From: Magnolia sinica
Lineage: Eukaryota; Streptophyta; Magnoliopsida; Magnoliales; Magnoliaceae
Direction of reading: 5' to 3'
Assembly: GCF_029962835.1 (NCBI RefSeq)
Contig: NC_080582.1
Location: forward strand, 73,776,177 to 73,840,176
DNA length: 64,000 bases
Part shown: piece by piece, positions 9,640-21,639 of the stretch
Numbering within the stretch: the first letter of the stretch is position 1
How the letters are laid out: every line of letters starts with the position of its first letter
Position numbers and translations under genes: made by a program
Notes under the pieces: model-generated
The model's database searches: none
What the model saw: the letters and a program-made list of their open reading frames with translations, nothing else
Told to the model about the DNA's origin: nothing

Positions 9640-12203
9640 AAATAAACTAACGCACCACCATCTGATAACCCGAGTGAAATTCCAAGGGGCCGCCCCTCTT
9701 GGGAGTGTCCTGAAACTCCGTAAGGAACCTAGACCGCACGTCGAGGGTCTACTAGCCTTGAAATTATAGAGAAATGTCCGCCATATTGGGCTTAACGTCC
9801 ATCGGGGGAGTTGGACCTAGGTAGTGTCCAGAACCACTCAACTTGAGCCGAGGGACAAGTGTATGAGAAGTGCAAATACCCTAAAGGAAGAAGCTGAAAC
9901 TTAAGTGAATTGGGTCATCCACTCTTATGCAAATTTGAGAATTTCGGACCGTCGGTTTATGATAAAACTTCACACGTAGAGTAAGAAAATTCTCCACACA
10001 CATCCATATAACCGTGGCCCCGATCGAACATTATTAACTGTTGATCTGACAAAGGCTTCCCACGACTGATTTGTTTATCCGATCGCACCAAAACTGTGTC
10101 CTAACATTGATCCATTGATAGGGAACCTACCACATGGCATTGATGAGCCCGCGAGCCCTCCTGGAGGCCTCATTGGTTAGAAAGGACCATTCATAGGGTA
10201 TAAATATCAAATAAAGTGGCCCTAGAGCCATTTACACACCATTTGGAGCTATAAATAGCTCTCAATTCACCCCATTTCCTCCAAACGAATTTGGGAACCC
10301 TAAGGTGAGAAAGAAAAGAGAAAAGAGAAATACAAGGAAGAGAGAGATTGAAGGGGTGCTTACTACGAAGGGTGATTTTCTTCTATTGACTCACAAACCT
10401 AACTACCACCATTTCCTCTATCGGAACTTCTCCGACTATGACCTAGGGTAAAGACTACAAACTTTTTTTTTATATAAATGTAGGTCTTTAAATGGGTTTT
10501 CTCCAACCCTAACTAACCCGTGTGCTCGTTTAGGTGGCTGATGATTTTTCCTTGGAAACATATTCCTTAGAGCGAGTCCAAGTCGGGCGTGCTATTGAAA
10601 GGTGCAAACTATATATGCTTAGGTTGCGATATATCAATGTTTTCATTCTAGTTAATGATTTATGATTGCTAACGTAGAGTTTCTTGTTGTCTTAGGTATA
10701 CTTATATCTCTATTTAATGAATTAATGAATTGCAAGTTCTAATGTAATGTTGTATATGTGTTCGATGAAATGCCTAAATGAGTAGTTTATCAAAAATTGA
10801 TTATCAAACGTTAACACATGTTTTATGAATGTTTGTTAACATGATTTGAATAGAAATAGGACTACAAGAGTAGTCCAAGTAAACAATGAATTTTCACATT
10901 TGGGTGGCCGAAGGAGGTTGGCCACCCTGGGTAAATTTGAACGATACATGTTGGACATTGACTATCGACAGTGGCTAGGCCACGGGGGGCGTTCACGCGC
11001 TCCATGCCGGTTAAGTTAGTGTGCGCCCCATACCAATCGAAAATGCCCAAAGAACTGGTTGACCTATTGTATGTTCAATATGTATGAGCGCAATTGCTTG
11101 AATTTAAGGTACCCCCCTTACTATTGTAAAGATCCTTCATTAACCATTGTACCATGATTCTCAAGACCCGTGAGCCAGGCATGGTGGTATGGGACACCAT
11201 ATCCGTGGTGTCGGCCTATGCTGGCATAACGAGCCTCCCCGTAGTGATCCAAGCATCACCTTTTTACAACTTATCTATCGTACGTATTTATCTAGGAGTG
11301 CCGAACCTATACGGATCAAGAACATAGGCATAGGACTATTGCGTTCGTCTCATGCCTAGTAATTTAGTTGGGATCGATGTTTAAAAAGGAGGTAGCCTAG
11401 CTTCCCCAAATTACTGGATGAGTATGAATAATTAACCACTCGGCTAACATGATCATGCACCACATTACACTAGTTTAGAATGTGATGAAACAAGCGTTGG
11501 ATTCGCATGTTGAAGAAGTGTTGGCATGTGCGAAACAGGTGATTGAAGTCGCTTGTTGAGGGAGTGTCGATGGGTGAGAGCATGCATAATTTCATAAATC
11601 ACATTCTTGCATTAACAAGAGTAGTTAGGAAGTTATTGTTTTACATTGCCTTATTATTACTGTATTGATTAACTTGATAACATGTGTAACCTTTGCTTCA
11701 TAGAACTACTAAGTTGATTACTCACTCCCACTCTGAGACGATGTTTTAAAACACCAACCAGACGCTAGTGTGGATGCAGGTACCATTGACGCCGGTACAT
11801 TGAAACAGGCATTCATGGATGAGGAGGAGGAGTTTTTCTATTTCCAACTCTTGGATGGGCCGATGTAGGCCATATACCTCTGGACAGGGAGTGTTGAGCA
11901 TATGGACTTAGCTGGATGTTACATTACCACATTTTGTTTATTTTTGGAATTGTATATATATACATTAAACCCAGCCGTGGACTCATACTCTGGAAGAAAC
12001 TTCATGATATATGTATGTTTTGATTTACACATTTGCTTTAATCATATTAAACCTAGAGTATGGTACGTTGTTTAGTATAATTTTATGCATGCCCGAATGC
12101 CCAACATGAAAGAAATCAGAATATTGGTTTCCGCAAGCATAAGTGATATCCGGAATCTCGGGAGTTGATCTTTGCTCGACCCTTGAAATTTGGGGCGTTA
12201 CAA
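9640..12203 (+). mobile_element. Solo-LTR-like region, Tekay/Del-like
   Basis: The right end is TTTGGGGCGTTACA at 12203. A promoter-like GAGCTATAAATAGCTCTC (near 10245) is followed by an A/G-rich leader GGTGAGAAAGAAAAGAGAAA. About 2.5 kb without a gene is the size expected of Tekay/Del LTRs, with a splice-like leader and the acidic GATGAGGAGGAGGAG stretch near 11818. No internal domain (gag or pol) is present on either side. The left boundary is approximate and I found no duplication. Confidence 0.5.
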
Positions 12204-12340
12204 GGAATGACCTTACAAACAATATGAATGAGATATAAAGATCATGGTGGACGCAATGAGGTTTCAGCAGTAAGTATTTCCCTACCCAACTTTCCTATTA
12301 CATAGCCCACTTGAGTTGTAGATCTTTTTATTTTGGAACT
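12204..12340. mobile_element. Fold-back element, middle and part of right arm
   Basis: The sequence GGAATGACCTTACAAACAAT ... GATCATGGTGGACGCAATGA matches the centre of the copies at 6117 and 8891. It is likely the other part of the copy whose left arm sits at 9548. Confidence 0.45.
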
Positions 12341-13399
12341 GCATCAATGGAAATGATAAATATACGAATATGATGAAATAGAATAAAGAAACCCCACACT
12401 TGCAATGTAGATCTATGATGGAAGAAATAACATAATCGATGATGATCCGAAATAGCCACTGGGTCAAGGCACGTATGTGGTTGCTATCTTTAATATAGTT
12501 CATGCTCCTCAATATGTTGAACTAGTGTAGAAGGTCATCGATGTGCTCTCCTAGGATATAATGCCCCAATAACTAGTTTTCTACAACGTGCACTCACTGC
12601 AAGAATCACAACACTAATACCACAGACCCAAAGAGATCTTTGGTCAATTTTTTTACGCATTCTCTATTAATGTGATGGCACAAACCCTAACGCACGCTTT
12701 TGAAAGAGTGAATCATCGCATGTCACGAGACTATGATCGATGTGTCATTTATGAGGAGACGTACAAGGCACGCCTATAAAAGACGTGCTAAAGAATGAAT
12801 CTATCACAAATTTGGGGATGATATTCTCGATGAGGTTGTCTCTTTCAGTCCTTTCAAAATGAGAGATCTCCCTAGAGCTGTTTGGAGAAGCAGTAGCGAT
12901 TGAGAAGGTTTCGAATATCTTAAAACCAAACCCATGTCTAAGTCAGCCTGATTTGGGTTTGAACATAAGTTTGAAGATAGATTCTCATCTGTTAAACCCA
13001 AATAATCTATTAGTAGGAACAAAAGCGATGTGAGAGCTAGATGAGAAGAAAAGTATTAAGTGTTAAACATTGCACATATTATCTCCTGTTTGCATCTTTT
13101 TCCCTTGCATTTGAATATTAAAATGGCTTAATTAGATAAATTTTGAATGTCCAGAAGAATTTAAAGTCTAAGATAGAATTCGAGGTAAGATAGAAGTTTT
13201 AAAGCTCGAAAAGAGATCAAGAAGAGTAATTGAAGAAGTGAAGTATTGAAGATCAAAGGAAACAATTACCTTCGATGGAAGATAGAGAAGATCTGAGACA
13301 TTTATGAAGATTAGAGCTTAATGAAGAACAAGATCCAGCACTTAAGGCTTTAAAGAATTAAAGTACAATTTTTTAAAGAATTTTTTATAGGACTTTGAT
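12341..13399. other. Interval with no recognised gene
   Basis: AT-rich sequence with short open frames on both strands (for example 12804-13022 minus) that have no recognisable motif. Probable decayed retroelement sequence, which is an inference. Confidence 0.3.
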
Positions 13400-14250
13400 T
13401 CCATCAACAGTCCCTCGATGTGGCTTGATATAAGATTCGATTGAGAAACTTCGCATTTTCAAGTTTGATTGTTTTATATATCTTTGATTTAATCAAAGAT
13501 GGCTTCAATCTTATCAATAAGTTGTCGATTGAACTTGATTCGATCAAAGAGTTCTATCGAAGGTTGCATAAGTTGTGCAGAATTGTGGAATTGTGAAACT
13601 TGTTTATAACGTCGATGGAAAAACCTGTTTAATGGGTTCTAAAATTGAATTAGGGTATCATCTAGGGTTTAAAGAGAGGAAAAAAAAGGCTAGGGCAAAG
13701 CTTTTTTGATGCCTTTCTTCTTCCTCAACCTTCAGTTCTAGTTTGTTTTTCTATTTTTTTTTTAGTTAGATATGTCTGGCTAATCTCTTAGCTATGGCTA
13801 AGGGGTGAACCTTTTAAGAGACTCTTAATGATTTAATTTATTTTTATTTAGTGATTATGGATTTGAATATTGAATTTTGATTGGTTTGATTGAATTCTTA
13901 GTTTTTGTGAAAGTTTTTGTCTATAAAACCCCTTAATTTATTGTTAAATCTCTATGATCAATTACTTAGATCTTTATGAGAGATCAAGAAATTAAGATTC
14001 ATATATCTTTGTTAAATGGTTTAAATTGTATTAATTGCTCTATATTCTGATTAAAACGAATCCTTATTCAATTCTAATTGAGTGATCAAGTTAATTAATG
14101 AATTGACATTAATGATTTATTAATTGGAGATCCCTGGATCCTTATTTTCGTTCATTATTGTTTTTCACCTCTTAAATTTGGTGAAAACCCTAATTTTATA
14201 TTTAAATTACTTCACTACCCTGCACTTGGGGTTGTCACAATAGCATGTCT
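13400..14250 (+). mobile_element. LTR-like remnant
   Basis: Contains TTCTTCCTCAACCTTCAGTTC, then GGCTAATCTCTTAGCTATGGCTAAGGGGTG, then long AT-rich sequence ending GTGAAAACCCTAATTT...TGCACTTGGGGTTGTCACA. This layout is common near the 3' part of plant gypsy LTRs. No coding sequence and no paired copy in the window. Confidence 0.35.
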
Positions 14251-14339
14251 GTTCGATGATAACATATCGAACAGATCCAGTCCACCCAACAATGTAAAGA
14301 TACGAAGAGACATAAGAAGTATCTAGATACCCCTAGAGT

Positions 14340-15071
14340 TTCACCTCAATCGAGAATCTAGGGGGGAAGGATGTGATGGATCTTGTTTGTCCATCTTTTT
14401 CAATATTCTAAACCATCCCATAATGAATTATGAAAATGTCAGAGGAGGCCTGATCTAAACTATTTGACATCTCTTAGTGACCTGTGGCCTAATCTACCTA
14501 GCGGACCATTACCAAGAGACGTTAAATGGTCGAGATTGATCTGGATATAGCCCTAGACTTGGCTGTCTTCATCAAAGGAATCTTGACATATTTAGGCATG
14601 GTCTCTGGTGAATGACGGACAACCCACGATGGATCGATTATGAGAAGAAAATCCGAGAAGTTAGAGAGTCTGAATCTGACTGAAGTCCTTTTTTTTAATC
14701 TAAATCGCCATTTCCAGAGTAATTAAAGGGATTCTCATATCCAGAACAACGACGTGAGCATGAAGAACTCACAAGCAACAAGGAAAGCCTAGCGTGTATT
14801 TCACCGCCTTGACAATATATAAAAGAAGCAATTGAAGAAGAGCTCGGGACCCTGTACCAAACATATCGACTTATCTTTTATTTATCTTTCATTTAGTTTC
14901 AGCATAACTTAACTTAGTTTTACATAGCTACTGCCTAGCGAATTTTAACATAGTAACTTAAGAGTAGAAATAATCATCTACAACCTTATCTTTCGATTTA
15001 GTTGATCACACCCGCATCGATCGTCTATTCCTATATGTGCATCAGGTATTTATCCTTTCTTTTTTGTTTAT
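14340..15071 (+). mobile_element. LTR-like remnant with TATA box
   Basis: A TATA box in CAATATATAAAAGAAGC (near 14813) is followed by CGGGACCCTGTACC and a T-rich stretch ending ATCAGGTATTTATCC, as in R-U5 regions of plant LTRs. No open frame. The boundaries are not defined. Confidence 0.35.
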
Positions 15072-15650
15072 TTATTTGGTTATCTCATAACTTGTCGATT
15101 TTAATAAACATTGTTGATGCAAAAATCCGGTCGATCCTTCCTCACCTCCTGCTAGCCGAAGTACCTGCGATTTAATGGAAAACAAGGGAAGACATTGGGG
15201 GCATCGGTTAAGGCCAGGGACCCTCCAATGCCTAAGTTTGGGTAGGTCTGTAGAAAGTTTAGAAGAATCAAGATATTTATTGTGTGTATCTTTACTCATG
15301 GCAGCACGTGTATTTATAAGCTTTTGGGGGCGGTGACATATATGGCAATGCATCTTGGATGGTGATTACATATTACGGAAAAGATATTCATCTGGACGTG
15401 TCGTGATTGATTTCCTGAGGTCCTCGATGAATATCTTGGAAGATAATCCTATATTAATATATTATAAGTGTATTTGTATTCCGAGGTAGTGGTCGATATC
15501 CGAGGCAGAGGTTGGTACCCAAGGTCAAGATCGGTATCCTAGGACGACCTCCAAGGTCGAGATCTTTGGTCGAGGCCGACCTACGAGACCGAAGTCGGTA
15601 TCCGAGGTTGGGGTGATTTTTCGGCCCTTAAGCAATACATAATCTTCAAG
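15072..15650 (-). mobile_element. Tat-type LTR fragment on the minus strand
   Basis: Read on the minus strand, CTTAGGCATTGGAGGGTCCC matches the LTR-like sequence at 5.7 kb, and further upstream GAGGTCG/CCGAGG-rich repeats parallel those at 5340-5470. It looks like the same LTR family in opposite orientation. Ends unknown. Confidence 0.5.
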
Positions 15651-16090
15651 TATGTACATCTGGTCAATCCATTTTAACCCATAACAAACATCATTTCCAA
15701 ATATTAATGAAATCAGTAACATTTTTCCTTATTTAATTTGAATGCATATCTTTGTTCATTGGAGAATTATTTTAAACTTAAAATGTTAGTAAAATAACAA
15801 GTCCTTAAGTCTATAAACTCACGCCTATTGTCACAAGTCAGAAAGAACTCATTTGTAAGGATTAGCCTCATTTCCTTTCACAAATCACCTGAATGGAGCG
15901 CAATATTGGTGGCCGAGAGGACTCTAGATCCTGTATCTAATATACAATCTTTTTATCTTGGTGAAAGAGGACACCAACAATTCAATCAACCCTTGAGTCA
16001 GGTAGATTCTGACATGCCAACACATCTTACTCTCACACACGTGTATTAAATCTTAGCTCTCGCTCACACGTGTGGCTTAATATGATTGAA
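15651..16090. other. Interval with no recognised gene
   Basis: AT-rich sequence with a 73-codon plus-strand frame at 15828-16049 lacking recognisable similarity. It may be decayed retroelement sequence, given the gypsy fragment that follows. Confidence 0.25.
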
Positions 16091-16094
16091 TTGA

Positions 16095-16222
16095 GTGCAA
16101 TACCTATACTTAGAAAAATCAATGACAACACATGTTTTTTAATCTTCCCAAGGGCATGGAGATCTCTCGAACTTTTGACGTGGAAAACCTATATAAGTAT
16201 CATGAGCCGAGTTATTTTTAAC
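16095..16222 (+). pseudogene. Ty3/gypsy polyprotein C-terminal fragment with frameshift
   Basis: One frame reads ILRKINDNTCFLI and, after a +1 shift near 16138, the next reads LPKGMEISRTFDVENLYKYH before a TAA. The pattern KINDNAY...LP.....SxTFNVxDL is the linker that follows the integrase core in gypsy polyproteins; the intact-boundary Ty3 element at 50.4-58.1 kb carries the same phrase near 51.1-51.24 kb. No other pol domain is nearby. Confidence 0.7.
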
Positions 16223-17059
16223 TTGATGATGAATTTTTTTTTCCTAGTAGAGAGGACTGATATAAGACATGTCACAAATGCATTCTTAACACGGCTGAAC
16301 CAAATGAAGCCCAAATGAAAGCGGAAGTAGTTCGTCAAAATAAAACTCAATCCTACGTAGGGCATGACATAACTGGGTGGCAGGTGTGTTCGGTTCGAAG
16401 AGACTCATTCCAGATATGAAGAATTGTCGTTTAAAATGTTGACCATAAAACAACCCTAACTTTTGATCCGTGTATCGTTATGTAATGCAGGACCTATCGA
16501 TCTTTATGTAACGATGGTTCTGAGGTCAACGGATAAAGTAGGTCACAGATGTCGATTTCGCAAGAAACACTCGTCTCGATGGTCAAAACCAAAATTTTAG
16601 AAAAATTGTACTGCTTTCAGTAATTTCTTTTTTCATCGTATTTTCCAATTCTTGCAGTTTTAAGATTTTCGTCATGTTTAAAAGTTGCTTGTAATATAAT
16701 TAAGGATGCTCTAACAAAGTTTATTTGATGTTTCTATTTTGAGCAAATTTAGTTTTAGAGAGAAATTTCTTTTTCTATTTTGAATAATTTTGAATTAGGA
16801 TTTTAAGTCTTCGGTAGAAGTGATGTAACCGGACAATCTTAGATCATTATTTAATAAAATTCATCCGAACTCTCTCTTATTTATCGTGGACTTGAGAACT
16901 AACCTTATGAATTTAGGGTTTTTAATAGTTGAGGAAGACCGTGATCTTCTTCTTCATTGTTTCAAGCCCTTCCTGCGTCACCATACCACCTGAGAGGGGC
17001 ACAGTTTTGCTAGTGACTCAAACACCAGCTATCTAGCTGGTGTCAAAGTTGTATGCCTT
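16223..17059. other. Interval with no recognised gene
   Basis: AT-rich, probably trailing sequence of the gypsy fragment. A phrase CTTCATTGTTTCAAGCCCTT near 16950 is LTR-like, but no boundary could be defined. Confidence 0.25.
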
Positions 17060-17500
17060 CACCATTACTTTCTATTTTATCCACGCAGTCCATCTATTTT
17101 GCTATCTCATCTTAGGCATGAGCCTAAAAATGAGACAGATGCAAATCCTCAAGTGGACCATGCAAGAAAACAATGTTGACTGAATATACACCTATAAATA
17201 CTTCCGAGGGCCCACCCCATTGTTTGCCATCCAACTACTTAATAAAGTCACGCAAACCTAAATAAAGGATATCAGCTTTTCTATTGTGGAGTACCACACC
17301 ACAAAACACAAAGCTTGATCCAAAACTTCCGTGGCCCCCCCAAGAAGTAATCAAAGTAAGCATTCAATCTATCCACTCTCTATTTTCAGTGCAGTCCACC
17401 TTAGATTTAGATCTGCTTCAGTTTGTAGGCTCATGCTCTAAAATAAGCTATCAAAATGGTTGACCGGCATAGATAAAGCAAATTCATTACACCAGATGGC
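17060..17500. mobile_element. Fold-back element, degraded ends
   Basis: Left arm TTTTATCCACGCAGTCCATC, AAGTGGACCATGCAAGAAAA; right arm CAGTGCAGTCCACCTTAGAT, AAAATGGTTGACCGGCATAG. Outer termini are not clear. Confidence 0.6.
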
Positions 17501-17589
17501 TGGATGTTGTTGGAGTTAGCCAAATTACGCACGACTGAGAAATCCAAGGTGACCCCAAGTGATAGGAAGGATGGTAGGAGTTGTAACCC

Positions 17590-18084
17590 CTTGTGGTGTG
17601 TTTGGCACATGGTATTAAATGCGATTAGGTGGGATGGAATTGCATTTGGTCCGATCGCATATTTTACTGGGTGTTGATGGGAAAGGTTGTGATTAGGTGG
17701 GATGGATTTGCATTTTGGTCCATGAAAGATTTCCATGGATTTTGAAATCCATTAAACATGTGGGCCCCTCATAGATACATATGTTTATCTATGTTGTCCA
17801 TCCCATATGCACCCTTTACATGTGACATTTTAGTTATATATGTGTTCAAGTGACAGACCTCCGTTGTGAAATTGTTTCATTGGTTACAATTCCATGATCC
17901 ATCAAATGGAATTTTGATCAGTCTGACTTTTTATTTCTTATAGCAAGAATTTTATTTCAGACATGACACACGGATGGCCAAAATACCATGGTATTTCCAA
18001 ATATGCAATTATTATATAATAATAGTGTTAATCCCATCCAAAACAATTCAATACCATTTAATCCCACCGCAAAACACGCCCTTA
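17590..18084. mobile_element. Non-autonomous TIR element (MITE)
   Basis: Inverted ends: GGTGTGTTTGGCACATGGTATTAAATG on the left pairs with AAGGGCGTGTTTTGCGGTGGGATTAAATGG read inward from the right (shown here as motif pairs GTGTTT..GGTATTAAATG). It is about 495 bp and AT-rich inside with no coding frame. The superfamily is undecided (hAT or PIF/Harbinger) because I could not identify the duplication. Confidence 0.6.
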
Positions 18085-18334
18085 GCTTGACCTATGGTTT
18101 AAAACTAAGGATATAAAATAAAAAACCAATTATAAAGATTCATAGAATTATTTATAAATTCAATAATATTGGACCACCTACCACTAGCAAAATGTCGTTG
18201 TAGTACAATTAGCATTAAATGTAATAATTTTAAAATAGATCCCATCTCTAACACCCACCGGCCATATCTAATCATTATGTACGTAGCACTACAGTCACCA
18301 TGCAATCGCCATCCTTACTTTCAATCATGCATTA

Positions 18335-18815
18335 GCAGACGAGGTGTTACCCTCACCAAGGGCCCACCTGATGGTGTATTATATATTCATGCCGTTCATT
18401 TATTTTTCCATCCCATTTCAGTACATGATCCAAAAATAAGTATATCTAAATCTCAAGTAGATCACACATGAGGAAACAGTGATGATTGAACACCCACCAT
18501 TAAAAACTTACCAGGGTAATCGGTAATGTTTATTAGCTAGCCAATTCATTAATAATGTCAAACATGCCCAGGTGAAGAGAAAATAAAAAGATGAGCTTGA
18601 TCTAAGATTTTTTGTAGTCTACAAAAAGTTTTTAGTAGTCATTAACTACTTCTTCCAGTGGTATGGTCCCCTAGAGGTTTGGATTTGCTTTAGTTTTTAA
18701 AAAATATTTGAAAATGAGCAAAAAAAAAAAAAAAATTACAGATGGGTAGCATGGATTTACAACACATTCATCAAGGTGGGCCCCACACAGTAAGAGTAAC
18801 ACCTACTAGAGTGTG
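18335..18815. mobile_element. Fold-back element, full length
   Basis: Terminal pair GAGGTGTTACCCTCACCAAG and, from the right, AGTAGGTGTTACTCTTACTG, then GGGCCCACC/GGTGGGCCCC. Arms pair through CATGCCGTTCATTTATTTTT and AGATGGGTAGCATGGATTTA. An oligo-A tract of about 15 lies at 18720-18735. Confidence 0.75.
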
Positions 18816-19002
18816 ACAACACATTCACCAATAATGCTTTGTGTGGCTATCTTTGCAGGAGATGTCCATGGTCGTAGAGGCGCCACGTGAAGGATGGATT
18901 ACCATTCAATCTCGATTCCTACGTATAATTATGCTTTGGGTACTTTTTTTTGATAGCAGGACGTGGTCCAATCAAACACTAATATATTGGGTCACCACAG
19001 AC

Positions 19003-19524
19003 GAAAACGGATTGGCTACTCCGCCTGCTACCAGCCCGGTGGCTGATGGTCAGTGCTCTGTGGGCCCCGCCATGATGTATGTGTTTCATCCATTCCGTTC
19101 ATCCATTTTTACAAATTATTTTAGGGCTTGGTTCCAAAAATGAGAGGTATATAAATTTCATGTGGACCACACCACAGGAAAACAATAATGATTGGATATC
19201 CACCATTAAAATCCTCCTAAGGCCCACTGTACTGTTTATTTGACATCCAATCTGTTGATTAGGTCATAAAGACCCAGATGAAGGGAAAAAAATAAATATC
19301 AGCTTGATCTAAAAATTTTACGCCCCCAAAAAGTTTTTAATGGTTGACATTCACTCATGTGGTCCACTTTAGACTAGGATATACCTCATTTTTTGTCTCA
19401 TGCTATAAAATGACCTAGAAAAATAGATGGACAGCATGGATGAAACACATACATCAAGGTGGGACCCACAGAGCACCGACCATCAGCCATTGGCTGGTGG
19501 CAGGGGGGTAGCCAATCCGTTTCC
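19003..19524. mobile_element. Fold-back Mutator-like element with long TIR and perfect 9-bp duplication
   Basis: The 522-bp element has terminal inverted repeats of about 65 bp at high identity: GAAAACGGATTGGCTACTCC / GGAAACGGATTGGCTACCCC, continuing through CCACCAGCC, GGCTGATGGTC and GTGCTCTGTGGG. The direct repeat ACCACAGAC lies exactly at 18994-19002 and 19525-19533. Together with the copy at 218-756 this assigns the family to the Mutator superfamily. Inner arms continue the inverted pairing to about 200 nt per side around a centre of about 100 nt. No ORF. Confidence 0.92.
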
Positions 19525-19607
19525 ACCACAGACATATGCGGTGGCAATGTCCAAGACGCCACGAAGAAAGCTCTCTGGACGTGGATTGGATACTATCCAC
19601 ACCCGTC

Positions 19608-20118
19608 CATAACTAGTTGGGAGTGGTTTTCTAATTATGTGGGACCACCTTGATGTATTTATTTTAAATCCAAACCGTCCATCTATTTTTCCTGATCATT
19701 TTACGCAATCCCAAATCTTAAGAAGATCCAAATCTCAGTTGGACCACACCATTGGAAACGGTGACAAATGACCATTAAAACTTTTTGTGGGCCACAAGAG
19801 TTTTGGATCAAGCCAATCTTTGAAAATTTCCCTTCATCCAGGTCTTCTTGACATTATCAAGAGGTTGGATGGCAAATTAACATTTAAAAAAAAAAAAAAA
19901 AAAAAACCTTACAATGGTCCCTTTGAAATTTTTAATGGCGAGTCACTCAAACTCAACTATTTCCTGTGGTGTGGTCCAATGATATTTGGATCTGCTTAAT
20001 TTTTTTAGATCACGTTCTAAAATGGGCTGGAGAAATGGATGGACAGTATGGATATACAACACATCTTAAAGGTGGGCCCTACGGTGAGGGTAACACCTTA
20101 ATCAGCTCCCTGACTAGT
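19608..20118. mobile_element. Fold-back element, full length
   Basis: Ends CCATAACTAGTTGGGAGTGG and, from the right, CCTAACTAGTCAGGGAGCTG are inverted. Arms GTGGGACCACCTTGATGTAT and GGTGGGCCCTAC, CCGTCCATCTATTTTT and AAATGGATGGACAGTATGGA. An oligo-A run of about 20 (19886-19906) lies in the centre. Confidence 0.75.
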
Positions 20119-20572
20119 TAGGTACAAAGGCTTTGAGCAGCCACCGTGGTGTATGGGTTTTATCCACACTCTCTATCTATTATTTCCATATCGTTTGAGG
20201 GTGAAATCTAAAAAATGAGTCAGTTGTAAGGCTCAAGTGGGCCACACCACATGAAGCAACATTGATAATGAAACCCACCGATAAAACCTTCCCGAGACCC
20301 ACGTGATCGTTAATTTTCATCCAACTTATTCATACGGTCACGTGTACCTGGATGAAAGGAAACAGAAATATCAGCTTGATATAACATTTGTGTGGCCCCC
20401 AAAAAGTTTTCAACTGTAGGTATTTAATCCCCAATGTGGTCCACTTGAGCCTAGGAACTGCCTCATTTTTATTTTTTTTTTATCACACCTTAAAATGATA
20501 TGGAAAAATGGGAGGATGGTGTGGATAGAACCCATACATTATGGCAGCCCCTATTTGTTCCTAGCTAGGAAG
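20119..20572. mobile_element. Fold-back element abutting the previous copy
   Basis: Inverted ends TTAGGTACAAAGGCTTTGAGCAGCC and CTAGGAACAAATAGGGGCTGCC (compared as short motifs). Arms TGGTGTATGGGTTTTATCCA and GTGGATAGAACCCATACATT. The CTAGTTAGG at the junction is shared with the preceding copy. Confidence 0.7.
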
Positions 20573-20574
20573 CC

Positions 20575-20980
20575 ACCAAGCATGATGTGTGCGAGAAATG
20601 CATTCCATTTATGCCTTTTGCCAGCTCACATAGATAGAAGCCCAAAAATAAGATAGATCCAAAACTTCAGCGGCCACTCTAAAAAAAATTTAAAGAAAAA
20701 CAAAAGGTGTGGGAGAAAAGTTACTGTTGAAACCCTTTTGGAGTATACCTTGATGTTTAGGTGCCATCCAAACTGTTCTTCAGACCATTCTCACTGGGAT
20801 GAAATGAAATATATATAAATAATATCTTGGTACAAAACTTTTACTGCCTTATAGATATTTCAATGGTGGACATTCAATCTCCATTGTTTACTGTAGTGCA
20901 GCCCACTTGAGTTTTGGACCAGCCACATTTTATGTCTCATGCCTTGACATGAGCCGGCAAAATGGATGGACAGGTGGATT
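20575..20980. mobile_element. Fold-back element, partly degraded
   Basis: Left arm GTGTGCGAGAAATGCATTCC; right arm AGCCCACTTGAGTTTTGGAC, AAATGGATGGACAGGTGGAT. The outer repeats are weak. It is the last of a run of copies from 18.3 to 21.0 kb. Confidence 0.55.
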
Positions 20981-21590
20981 TTTATCTAGTTTCCGACTAC
21001 ACTAAGTTTTGCAGTAGAACGCTAGTTCAATGGATCCAAGGAACTCAGCATAGAGTTCCCAATGTGGCAATATTTAATTGGGTGTGCACATGCTGTTGTA
21101 GAGATGAGGCTGCCAATTGAGTATGTAGTCCAACTAAAGAACTTTCAAACATGCTTTCTTACCTCATCTCTGCCACAGTAGGTAGCCTAATCAAATCATG
21201 TCATGTTATGAGCTCAGCCGTCGGTAGCCTAATCAAATCCTGTCATGTTATGAGCTACCGGTATTATGAGGTGCCCCATCCAGTGAAACGTGTTCCTTGT
21301 TTTCAGAATAAAATCCAATACAACACCTCTTTCAAGCAGGATGTAAATCACCCAAACAATGTGGGCCCATCATATTGTTTGTTTCACGTGGATTCCGTCA
21401 AACAGGTGTGCTTCACAATCCTGGGCCTTGGGACCAAAAATTAGTGAGGCAACTAATTTAAGTTGGCCACATCACAAGAAACAATGGGAATGAGACCCCA
21501 ACCATAGGGTTTTTTCAGGGCCCAAAAAATTAGCTTAATCCAAAACTTGTGCAAGGTACACTACCATTGGAGTTCTAGGTGCAATTTTAC
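20981..21590. other. Interval with a partial fold-back copy and a direct repeat
   Basis: A 31-bp phrase containing GGTAGCCTAATCAAATC and TGTCATGTTATGAGCT occurs at about 21180 and 21224, a small tandem duplication. At 21355-21560 fold-back left-arm phrases occur (GTGGGCCCATCATATTGTTT, AGTTGGCCACATCACAAGAA) without a right arm. No gene. Confidence 0.5.
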
Positions 21591-21639
21591 ATTGTTCACA
21601 TTGGTCTGGCCCACTCTAACTTTTTATCCAGCTTGTCTT

